In this document: positions 1-5,502 of the stretch, piece after piece | Position numbering within the stretch: the first letter of the stretch is position 1 | Layout of the letters: each line of letters begins with the position of its first letter | NCBI GenBank assembly: GCA_002704185.1 | Contig: PAFP01000045.1 | Span: 9,370-14,871, forward strand | Source of the DNA: Candidatus Pelagibacter sp. | Lineage (GTDB): Bacteria > Pseudomonadota > Alphaproteobacteria > Pelagibacterales > Pelagibacteraceae | DNA length: 5,502 bases | Direction: 5' to 3' | Notes under the pieces: model-generated | Told to the model about the DNA's origin: nothing | The model's input: only the letters and a program-made list of their open reading frames with translations | Database searches by the model: none | Position numbers and translations under genes: made by a program

Positions 1-597
1 TATTGGAATATCATGGATTGACTTAAAAGCGCTAACATAAAAAAGATCAGCTAACTCCAAAGTTTCTTTGATAGTTTGAAAATTAGGGCTAATATACTTT
101 CTATTTCTGTTAGAATCCTCAACAACGTCTCTTGCAATATTTGTTAATTGCATTGCAATACCTAGATCAATTGCTGATCTCAAAGAGTTCTTTGATTTTA
201 CATGTAATATTTTTGCCATCATTAATCCCACTGTTCCAGCGACACGATAAGAGTATATAATTAAATCTTTATTTGAATTTAGTTCAACTTTTTCTTTTAA
301 GTCAGATCCTACCCCATCAAATAAATCTAATATTATTTCAGATGATATCTCAAACTTAGATTTCAGATTATAAATTTTTTTAATAACTGGATTTTTTAAA
401 TTTATATTTTGAAAGTCATGCTTAAAACTTTTAAATAATTTTTTTTTATTTTCCAAGTCTAATTTTTGGTCAACTATATCATCCAAGGTTCTACAAAAAT
501 CATATAAATCGGAGCAATCATCATATATAGTCTTTGGTAAGAAAAAGCCTGCCCAATTAAAAGATTTTGCATAGATTGATAAGAAGTTTTGAGACAT
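1..597 (-). CDS. crtB: Phytoene synthase CrtB (3' end cut off by window edge)
   Basis: Squalene/phytoene synthase family enzyme that condenses two geranylgeranyl diphosphates head-to-head to phytoene, the first committed carotenoid step. The frame is open from the ATG at 597-595 to the left edge, giving 199 residues; family members are usually near 300, so about 100 C-terminal residues are missing. Visible landmarks are AKSFNWAGFFLP (residues 10-21), the first Asp-rich substrate/Mg motif FCRTLDDIVD (34-43), YSYRVAGTVGLMM (116-128), and the second Asp-rich motif LTNIARDVVED (151-161) followed by NRNRKYISP. All key acidic residues are present, so it should be active. The ATG overlaps the crtI stop by one base (TGATG), which fixes the start and suggests translational coupling. 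A 9-A run in codons 50-53 leaves the frame intact. The family call is very secure. Phytoene rather than dehydrosqualene synthesis is supported mainly by the adjacent CrtI. Confidence 0.95.
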   Translation of the reverse strand, partial: MSQNFLSIYAKSFNWAGFFLPKTIYDDCSDLYDFCRTLDDIVDQKLDLENKKKLFKSFKHDFQNINLKNPVIKKIYNLKSKFEISSEIILDLFDGVGSDLKEKVELNSNKDLIIYSYRVAGTVGLMMAKILHVKSKNSLRSAIDLGIAMQLTNIARDVVEDSNRNRKYISPNFQTIKETLELADLFYVSAFKSIHDIPI

Positions 598-2060
598 CAA
601 AGAATTTTGTCTAAAATTTTTGCTGAGGATAATACACCGGGAACCCCAGCTCCTGGATGAGTTCCTGCTCCCACAAAATAAAGGTTTTTATAAATTTCAG
701 ATTGATTGTGGTATCTAAAATACGCAGACTGAGAAAATTTTGGTTGAATTGAAAAACCTGACCCATACTTTGTGTTTAACTCTTTTTCAAAATAATCCGG
801 CGTCAAGTAAAAATCTTCAACTATGTTTTCTTTCAATCCTGGCATTAAATCTTTCTCCATTTTTTCAACAACTAAATTTTTCATTTTTTCTCCTTCATTT
901 TTCCAGTCGATGAACGAAGAATTATTTGGCACAGGTACCAAAACATAAAAACAATCATGATTATCAGGACACATCGAGGTATCCGTCGCTGATGGACGAT
1001 GTAAATAATAACTTATATCTTCATTAAGTTTTTTATTTTCAAAAATATCTTCCAAATGTTCTTTATACTTTTTACCAAATTTGATTGTATGATGTTGAAT
1101 ATTTTTGTATTTTTTTTTAGTTCCAAAATATAGCACAAATAATCCCATGGAATAATCCATTCTACTTTTTTTTAAATTAAAAAACAAATTTGACACTTTT
1201 TTTTCAAATAATTTTTCGTAAACAAAGGGAGGATCTGCATTACATATTATATGTTGTGTTTTTATTTCTTGATTATTTTTAAGCTTAACTCCTTTGATAT
1301 TTATTCCTTCATTTAAAATTTTTACAACCTCATTCTTTTTAATAATCTTTATACCAACTTCATTCATCAATTTTTCTAAAGACTCTATTATCTTACCTGT
1401 TCCACCCATTGAATAATGTATACCCCATTTTTTTTCCAAATATAAAATAAGTCCGTAAATAGAAGTGGTTGTAAAAGGATTTCCACCAACAAGCAGCGGA
1501 TGCATGCTGAATACTCTTCTCAATTTTTCATTTTTTATAAACGAAGAAACTAAAGAAAAAAGGGATTTATAGCTTTTTAACTTTAATAATGCAGGTAGTT
1601 GTTTAAGCATAAATATAGGCTTATCAAAAGGTACATCTGATAATTCGGTAAAACCTTTTTCAAAAATTTTTTTTGTAAAGCTTAAAAGTTTTTTATATCC
1701 AATAAAGTCTATTTCGTTTATTTTTTGAATTTGTTTTTGCATTTCTGCTTCATTGTCGGAATAATCAAAATAGCTATTATCTTCAAAAACAAATCTATAC
1801 CAAATTTTAAGGGGTTTGATATTAATATAATCTTTATGATTTTTCCCGAATAACTCAAATAATTCATAAATAAGATAAGGCGCAGTAATTACTGTAGGCC
1901 CACCATCATAAATAAAATTATTCTTTTTGAAGACTCTTGCTCTACCACCAAGATCACCATGCTTTTCAATTAAGGTAACTTCATAGCCTTTTTTTCTTGC
2001 TCTTAAAGCTGCAGCAATACCACCAAAACCAGATCCTATTACAACAATTTTTTTTGTCAT
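597..2060 (-). CDS. crtI: Phytoene desaturase CrtI
   Basis: FAD-dependent bacterial-type phytoene desaturase, 487 residues and full length for the family (about 490-510). It introduces several double bonds into phytoene, normally giving lycopene, on or at the membrane. The N-terminus has the Rossmann dinucleotide fold VVIGSGFGG (residues 6-14, GxGxxG), an acidic ribose-binding E32 and GGRA (38-41). YDGGPTVIT (51-59) follows. The CrtI hallmark block PSATDTSM (356-363) leads into FYVLVPVPN (371-379), and the C-terminal flavin signature GAGTHPGAGVPG covers 464-475. The gene starts 12 nt after the atpF stop with no visible Shine-Dalgarno, and ends on the first base of crtB. The number of desaturation steps (3 or 4) cannot be told from sequence. 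A CrtI-like desaturase acting on another carotenoid (CrtN, CrtD) is less likely given the motifs and the crtB partner. Several A8-A9 runs occur without disrupting the frame. Confidence 0.96.
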   Translation of the reverse strand: MTKKIVVIGSGFGGIAAALRARKKGYEVTLIEKHGDLGGRARVFKKNNFIYDGGPTVITAPYLIYELFELFGKNHKDYINIKPLKIWYRFVFEDNSYFDYSDNEAEMQKQIQKINEIDFIGYKKLLSFTKKIFEKGFTELSDVPFDKPIFMLKQLPALLKLKSYKSLFSLVSSFIKNEKLRRVFSMHPLLVGGNPFTTTSIYGLILYLEKKWGIHYSMGGTGKIIESLEKLMNEVGIKIIKKNEVVKILNEGINIKGVKLKNNQEIKTQHIICNADPPFVYEKLFEKKVSNLFFNLKKSRMDYSMGLFVLYFGTKKKYKNIQHHTIKFGKKYKEHLEDIFENKKLNEDISYYLHRPSATDTSMCPDNHDCFYVLVPVPNNSSFIDWKNEGEKMKNLVVEKMEKDLMPGLKENIVEDFYLTPDYFEKELNTKYGSGFSIQPKFSQSAYFRYHNQSEIYKNLYFVGAGTHPGAGVPGVLSSAKILDKIL

Positions 2061-2072
2061 TTAAAAAATATA

Positions 2073-2558
2073 TTATGAATTAATTTTATTAATAGATTTC
2101 TTTATAGATGAATAAATTAATTCTTCTTTTTTTTCTTTGCCAACATATTTATCAAAAACTACTTTGGTAGTTTCTATAGCAATATTTGTTGCATAAAGTT
2201 GCATTTCTTTAATTGCTTGATTTTTATAATTAGCTAATTTTTCATCTAAATTTTTTTCTCTATTTTTTAGAGATATATTAAATTTATCAGTTATGTCTTT
2301 GGCTTCTTTTTCGGCTATTTTTTTAGCATTTTCTAAAATTAAGTCACATTCTTTTTTTGATGCATCGTATTTTGATTGGTATGATGATAATAACTTTTCA
2401 CTTTCATTTTTAAGTTTTTCAGATTCATTAACTTTTTTTTTTATTTCTTTTATTTTATCATCAAGATGTTTATTAACAATAAAAGGCACCTTTTTATAAA
2501 CTAATAAAATCACAAATATTAAAAAGGATATCCCAACCCAAAAAGTTGCATCAAACAT
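2073..2558 (-). CDS. atpF: ATP synthase F0 subunit b
   Basis: One half of the peripheral stalk of F-type ATP synthase, which ties the F1 head to the membrane a subunit so that rotation is converted into ATP synthesis. It has 161 residues, normal for bacterial b. A single N-terminal membrane helix lies at about residues 5-23, then the charged, Lys/Glu-rich, near-uninterrupted helix expected of the right-handed stalk coiled coil (about 30-145). The N-terminus MFDATFWVGISFLIF resembles alphaproteobacterial b. Together with the upstream b' gene it should form a b/b' heterodimer. The start lies one base after the atpF' stop. A modest GGGAG lies 10 nt upstream, inside the end of atpF'. A 10-A run (2433-2442) encodes part of the stalk and is a possible slippage site. 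Assignment as b rather than b' rests on gene order and the N-terminal sequence. Confidence 0.93.
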   Translation of the reverse strand: MFDATFWVGISFLIFVILLVYKKVPFIVNKHLDDKIKEIKKKVNESEKLKNESEKLLSSYQSKYDASKKECDLILENAKKIAEKEAKDITDKFNISLKNREKNLDEKLANYKNQAIKEMQLYATNIAIETTKVVFDKYVGKEKKEELIYSSIKKSINKINS

Positions 2559-2559
2559 T

Positions 2560-3129
2560 TTAATTTAACTCCCGTGATTGCTCATTTTTTATAATTTCTT
2601 TTATTGTATCTTCTATATTTTTTTTATCAATTTTATTACCTGTCATTTCAAAAATAATATTATCAGATAAATCTAATGCTATTTTTTTTACATCTGTTAT
2701 TGATTCTTTTTTCATTAGATTGATATCTTTTTCGACCTCTTTTAATTTTTTGTCAAAAATTTTTTCAGTTTCTTTTTTTATATTAAATAACTTTTGATTG
2801 ATGTCTTTTTTATTGTTTAAAATAATTTTAGACGCTTCGTTTTTTGCTTTTAAAATTATTTCTTCGTAGGATTTATTAAGTATCTCAGCTTCATTTGCAA
2901 CTTTTTTAGCCTCATCTAAGTTGTCAGATATATGATCATTCCTTTGTTCAATACTATCTGATAACCTGGGTAGTATTACTTTCCAAATAACTAAATATAA
3001 AAAGCCAAAAGTAATGATAAGCCAAAAAATCTGAGGAGCCCATACCGAAGGATCAAGTTGTGGCATACCAGCTTTCTCTGCTGCTTCTGCAGCAGAGGTG
3101 TACAAATAAATAAATATAATTGTTCTCAT
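2560..3129 (-). CDS. atpF': ATP synthase F0 subunit b' (second, diverged b-type subunit)
   Basis: Second peripheral-stalk subunit (called b', AtpG or AtpX), present in alphaproteobacteria, cyanobacteria and plastids, where b and b' form a heterodimer. It has 189 residues. An N-terminal extension of about 20 residues precedes GMPQLDPSVWAPQIFWL (21-37), a block very like known alphaproteobacterial b'. One membrane helix (about 33-52) with the PRL exit follows, then a long charged coiled coil to the C-terminus. It begins 6 nt after atpE and ends 1 nt before atpF. There is no Shine-Dalgarno at the chosen ATG (3129). An alternative ATG at 3066 (M22) would remove the extension, but b' proteins normally have residues before GMPQL, so the longer start is preferred. 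Codons 11-18 form a perfect hairpin (separate entry). The second-b-subunit identity is secure; the exact start is less so. Confidence 0.92.
   Translation of the reverse strand: MRTIIFIYLYTSAAEAAEKAGMPQLDPSVWAPQIFWLIITFGFLYLVIWKVILPRLSDSIEQRNDHISDNLDEAKKVANEAEILNKSYEEIILKAKNEASKIILNNKKDINQKLFNIKKETEKIFDKKLKEVEKDINLMKKESITDVKKIALDLSDNIIFEMTGNKIDKKNIEDTIKEIIKNEQSRELN
3076..3097 (-). promoter_or_regulatory. Perfect 9-bp GC-rich hairpin in the start of atpF'
   Basis: On the plus strand CTCTGCTGC (3076-3084) and GCAGCAGAG (3089-3097) are exact reverse complements separated by 4 nt. The mRNA would fold the same 9-bp stem with an AGAA loop, 33-54 nt after the A of the atpF' start codon. Six of nine pairs are G:C in an otherwise very AT-rich message. 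It is not followed by a U-run, so it does not look like an intrinsic terminator. A role in slowing b' translation or protecting the 3' end of an atpE-containing fragment is inference. The repeated Ala-Ala-Glu codons could also make it by chance. Confidence 0.5.
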
Positions 3130-3135
3130 TAAATA

Positions 3136-3363
3136 CTAAAATGCGAATAGTATAATGAGTGCCACAACTAGCCCAAATAATCCTGTAGCTTCCGCTAATG
3201 CGAAACCAAGCAATAGATTTGGAAATTGTTTTTGAGCTGCTGATGGATTTCTGATTGCTGCTGATAGGTAATTACCAAAGATAGTACCTATACCAACACC
3301 AGCGCCAGCAAGTGCTATAGCCGCCAATCCTGCTCCGATCATTTTTGCTGCTTCTAGTTCCAT
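3136..3363 (-). CDS. atpE: ATP synthase F0 subunit c (c-ring)
   Basis: Proteolipid that oligomerises into the rotating c-ring. It has 75 residues, the standard bacterial length, forming a hairpin of two membrane helices (about 8-33 and 50-73) joined by the polar loop RNP (38-40). Helix 1 has the glycine packing motif GAGVGIG (20-26). Helix 2 carries the ion-binding carboxylate E58 in FALAEATGLFG. The residue after E58 is Ala, not the Ser typical of sodium-binding rings, and helix 1 has no Gln at the corresponding ligand position (Ile25 by my alignment), so proton coupling is inferred. The gene follows atpB by 15 nt that contain the best ribosome-binding site in the window, fitting the need for many c copies per enzyme. 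It ends in TAG, 6 nt before atpF'. Identity is essentially certain. Confidence 0.98.
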   Translation of the reverse strand: MELEAAKMIGAGLAAIALAGAGVGIGTIFGNYLSAAIRNPSAAQKQFPNLLLGFALAEATGLFGLVVALIILFAF

Positions 3364-3378
3364 TTTTTCCTCCTTTTA
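3364..3378 (-). promoter_or_regulatory. Strong Shine-Dalgarno of atpE
   Basis: The whole atpB-atpE spacer reads TAAAAGGAGGAAAAA on the coding strand. AAGGAGG (3369-3375) is a near-perfect anti-16S match, 5 nt from the ATG at 3363 and flanked by unstructured A-rich sequence. The other starts visible in the window have weak sites (AAAGAG before atpB, GGGAG before atpF) or none (atpI, atpF', crtI). This fits preferential translation of the c subunit. Confidence 0.9.
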
Positions 3379-4113
3379 TTAATGATGTAAATGTAATGCA
3401 TCATTTAAATAGATGCATGTTAAAATTGCAAAAACATATGCCTGAAGAAAAGCTACTAATATCTCAAGACCTGTCAAGGCAACCGAAAATCCTAAAGGTA
3501 ACCAACCACCTACCAAACCTAAACTCACTACAAAACCTCCAAATACTTTTAGCATTGTGTGCCCAGCCATCATATTAGCAAATAGTCTAACTGATAGGCT
3601 TATCGGTCTACTCAAATAAGAAATAATTTCTATAACTATTATCAATGGCAATAATAACTTTGGTACTCCTTTAGGCACAAATAGTTCCAGATATTTAATG
3701 CCATGTTTTAAAAAACCTATTACTGTTACTCCAAAAAAAATAACAATTGCTAGAGCAAATGTAACTACTATATGACTAGTGATAGTAAATGAGTACGGGA
3801 TCATCCCAATCATATTTGAAAATAATACAAACAAAAATAAACTTAATATAAATGGGAAGTATGGTCTGGCATCCTGTCCAGCTGTTTCATTTATCATTTT
3901 TGCAACAAACTCATATATCATTTCAGCAACCAATTGTAATTTGTTAGGAATTAATGATTTGTTTTGAGTAGCAATTATAAAAAAACTAACTATTGATAAT
4001 ACAACCAAAACCATGAATAAACTTGAATTAGTAAATGATATATCAAAACTTCCTAATTCAATTTTTGGTCCAATTGTCTTTACTTTAAATTGTTGCATTG
4101 GATTTGCTGCCAT
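3379..4113 (-). CDS. atpB: ATP synthase F0 subunit a
   Basis: Stator channel subunit of F-type ATP synthase; it forms the two proton half-channels against the c-ring. It has 244 residues, usual for alphaproteobacteria, with about five to six membrane segments (near 31-49, 86-106, 112-134, 152-168, 190-212 and 215-235). The essential arginine is R176 in SLSVRLFANMMAGH. H185 lies nine residues later, and E217 lies seven before Q224 in LEILVAFLQAYVF. E. coli has Glu and His at these two places, so this protein shows the swapped, mitochondrial-type pair. The C-terminus YLNDALHLHH is typical of alphaproteobacteria. The gene begins 5 nt after atpI, with only a weak AAAGAG site overlapping the atpI end, and is followed closely by atpE. 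Identity is essentially certain. Confidence 0.98.
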   Translation of the reverse strand: MAANPMQQFKVKTIGPKIELGSFDISFTNSSLFMVLVVLSIVSFFIIATQNKSLIPNKLQLVAEMIYEFVAKMINETAGQDARPYFPFILSLFLFVLFSNMIGMIPYSFTITSHIVVTFALAIVIFFGVTVIGFLKHGIKYLELFVPKGVPKLLLPLIIVIEIISYLSRPISLSVRLFANMMAGHTMLKVFGGFVVSLGLVGGWLPLGFSVALTGLEILVAFLQAYVFAILTCIYLNDALHLHH

Positions 4114-4118
4114 AAATC

Positions 4119-4385
4119 TTACTCTTTATTAATCATTTTCGAGGTTCTCACAACATTTAAAATGCCGGTCGCTGCACCTATGAAAAAGAAGATTAACATT
4201 AAAATTGGCTTTGTATCTAGCCATTTGTCTAAATAAAAACCAATAAAGCTTGCGACAAAAACTGCAGCTACAAATTCAGTACCCATTCTCATGGCTATTC
4301 CAAAAGCATTTCCTTTATGTGTCTCACTAGTAGTTTTGATTAAATTAGTCTTTTTAATCTTATTTTTTAATTCTTTTAAATCCAT
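4119..4385 (-). CDS. atpI: ATP synthase assembly protein AtpI
   Basis: Small membrane protein encoded first in many F0 clusters. Family work links AtpI to c-ring assembly and possibly Mg2+ supply; it is not a subunit of the finished enzyme. It has 88 residues: a basic, soluble N-terminus (1-27), then two membrane helices (about 36-52 and 60-78) joined by the conserved LDKWLDTKP (52-60). Helix 2 has the spaced glycines and Asn seen in the family (FFIGAATGILNVVR, residues 67-80). It starts 13 nt after the smc stop without a visible Shine-Dalgarno and ends 5 nt before atpB. Sequence similarity in this family is low, but the motif plus position directly upstream of atpB make the call strong. Confidence 0.92.
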   Translation of the reverse strand: MDLKELKNKIKKTNLIKTTSETHKGNAFGIAMRMGTEFVAAVFVASFIGFYLDKWLDTKPILMLIFFFIGAATGILNVVRTSKMINKE

Positions 4386-4398
4386 TTATAAATCAAAT

Positions 4399-5502
4399 TT
4401 ATGCTACCAATTCTTCTGCTTTATCTAGATTTACAGATACTAACTGACTTACGCCTCTTTCTGACATTGTTATACCAAATAACCTATTCATTCTCGACAT
4501 CGTTAATGCGTGATGAGTAATTATTATAAATTTTGTATCAGTTAAAGTAGCAAGTTCATCCAGTAACCCACAAAACCTTGAAACATTTGCATCGTCTAAG
4601 GGAGCATCAACTTCATCAAGAACACATATTGGCGCTGGATTAATTAAAAATACTGCAAATATTAAAGCTAAAGCAGTTAAAGCTTGTTCACCACCTGATA
4701 GTAAGGTTATTGATTGTAATTTTTTACCTGGTGGGCTGACAAGCAATTCTAAACCGGCTTCTAGTGGATCATCTGACTCAACCATTTCTAATCTTGCAGA
4801 ACCACCTGCAAAGAGTTTTGTATATACGTCATTAAATTTTCTACTCACTTTTTCAAATGCCTCTAACAATCTTTCTCTTCCTTTTTGATTAAGTTCACTT
4901 ATACCACCTTTTAATTTTTGGATACCATGTACAAGATCAGTTCTATCTTTCATCATTTGATCAATTTTATCTTTTAACTCTTTAGTCTCATTATCTGCTC
5001 TTAAATTGACCGCACCCATTTGATCTCTCTTTTTTTTGAGATTAATAATTTCTTCTTGCAATTCATCAATACTTTTATTTCCAAAATTATCCGACTTTGC
5101 ATATTCAGGGATTTCATTAATATCAATTTTAAATTCAATCAGTGATTTTTGTTCTGCTTCTCTTAATCTAAATTGTAATCCTTCAACTATTGTTTGCGAT
5201 CTAACTTTTTTTTCAGTTTTTGCTAAAATTGAACTATTTATTTTACTTAATGTTTCATTTGTATTTATTATTTTTGTTTCTTTATTATTTAATTCATTTT
5301 TGTGGGAATTGATTGTTTCTTGAATATTTTTTATATTTTGAGAATAAGAACCCTTTTTTTCAGCAATTTCTTTTGGCTTAACTTCTTCAAATTCTAATTT
5401 TTCTTCATTAGATTTTATTTTCTTTTTTAAATCAAGTAATTTTATATTAGAATTTTCCTTTAACTCTCTCCAATTTTTTATTTCTTTATCGATATTTATT
5501 AA
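4399..5502 (-). CDS. smc: Chromosome segregation protein SMC, C-terminal part (5' end beyond window)
   Basis: Structural maintenance of chromosomes ATPase, which organises and helps segregate the nucleoid, normally with ScpA/ScpB. The frame is open from the right edge to the TAA at 4401-4399, giving the last 367 residues. Counting from the first visible residue, about 1-215 is Lys/Glu-rich coiled coil, interrupted near 155-170 by the typical MGAVNLRADNE. The C-terminal head then has FAGGSARLEM (231-240), the ABC signature LSGGEQ (268-273), Walker B ICVLDE with catalytic Glu297, the D-loop around DAPLDD (299-304), and the switch-like TTHH-type histidines in IITHHALTMSRM (180-191 of the segment starting at 5061). 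The hinge and Walker A lie outside the window. The ATG at 5061 is an internal Met, not the start. RecN, SbcC and MukB are excluded by the NLRAE-like and FAGGxA blocks. Confidence 0.95.
   Translation of the reverse strand, partial: LINIDKEIKNWRELKENSNIKLLDLKKKIKSNEEKLEFEEVKPKEIAEKKGSYSQNIKNIQETINSHKNELNNKETKIINTNETLSKINSSILAKTEKKVRSQTIVEGLQFRLREAEQKSLIEFKIDINEIPEYAKSDNFGNKSIDELQEEIINLKKKRDQMGAVNLRADNETKELKDKIDQMMKDRTDLVHGIQKLKGGISELNQKGRERLLEAFEKVSRKFNDVYTKLFAGGSARLEMVESDDPLEAGLELLVSPPGKKLQSITLLSGGEQALTALALIFAVFLINPAPICVLDEVDAPLDDANVSRFCGLLDELATLTDTKFIIITHHALTMSRMNRLFGITMSERGVSQLVSVNLDKAEELVA

Noticed and set aside
640..665. Short inverted repeat GGAAC...GTTCC with CCAG/CTGG inside
   Set aside because: It is short and imperfect and lies in the codons for the conserved Gly/Pro-rich CrtI C-terminus, which explains its higher G+C.
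2061..2130. AT-rich stretch before crtI resembling a -10/-35 promoter
   Set aside because: TATAAT-like words are everywhere at this base composition and no convincing spaced pair stands out.
2293..2499. Plus-strand open frame of 68 codons rich in Ser/Phe
   Set aside because: It is the antisense of the Lys/Glu-rich stalk of subunit b; Ser/Phe-rich antisense frames are expected there.
3345..3578. Plus-strand open frame of 77 codons
   Set aside because: It is antisense to atpB and atpE, which are certain; composition and lack of an RBS mark it as a shadow.
3779..3967. Plus-strand open frame of 62 codons
   Set aside because: It lies entirely opposite atpB, with no RBS or recognisable domain.
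4399..5061. A separate 220-residue ABC ATPase starting at the ATG at 5061
   Set aside because: The same frame continues without a stop through 5502 as coiled coil, so this is an internal Met of SMC.
5036..5323. Plus-strand open frame of 95 codons with hydrophobic look
   Set aside because: It is antisense to the SMC coiled coil, whose own frame is open to the window edge; the apparent hydrophobicity comes from antisense Lys/Glu codons.

Overview
The window is an AT-rich (roughly 30% G+C, judged by eye), densely packed stretch in which all eight recognisable genes lie on the minus strand. Read from right to left, the order is smc (5' end missing), atpI, atpB, atpE, atpF' (b'), atpF (b), crtI, crtB (3' end missing). 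The junctions are 13, 5, 15, 6, 1 and 12 nt, followed by a 1-nt overlap. No gap is large enough to hold an ordinary promoter plus terminator, so the whole run could be one transcription unit.

The gene content points to an alphaproteobacterium. The F0 sector of ATP synthase stands as its own cluster without F1 genes. It carries two diverged b-type subunits (b' and b), and its a subunit has the mitochondrial-type His/Glu arrangement. High A+T, minimal spacers and carotenoid genes in a marine-looking, streamlined context suggest a Pelagibacterales (SAR11)-like bacterium. That placement is inference, not proof.

Region by region: 4399-5502 encodes the C-terminal coiled-coil arm and ATPase head of the chromosome-organising protein SMC. 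2073-4385 encodes AtpI and the membrane sector of the proton-translocating ATP synthase (a, c, b', b). 597-2060 encodes CrtI phytoene desaturase, and 1-597 encodes the first 199 residues of CrtB phytoene synthase. CrtB makes phytoene and CrtI desaturates it towards lycopene. In a proteorhodopsin-bearing relative this would feed beta-carotene and retinal synthesis, which would make proton-motive force for the ATP synthase encoded next door; no rhodopsin, crtY, crtE or blh is visible here.

The most interesting non-coding signals lie around atpE, the c-ring gene. It has the only strong Shine-Dalgarno sequence in the window, and a perfect 9-bp GC-rich hairpin sits just downstream of it, in the first codons of atpF'. 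Both could help give the high c : b stoichiometry the enzyme needs. I found no clearly novel multi-gene system. There is no gene-free stretch over 300 bases, and I saw no tRNA, rRNA, mobile element or CRISPR array.
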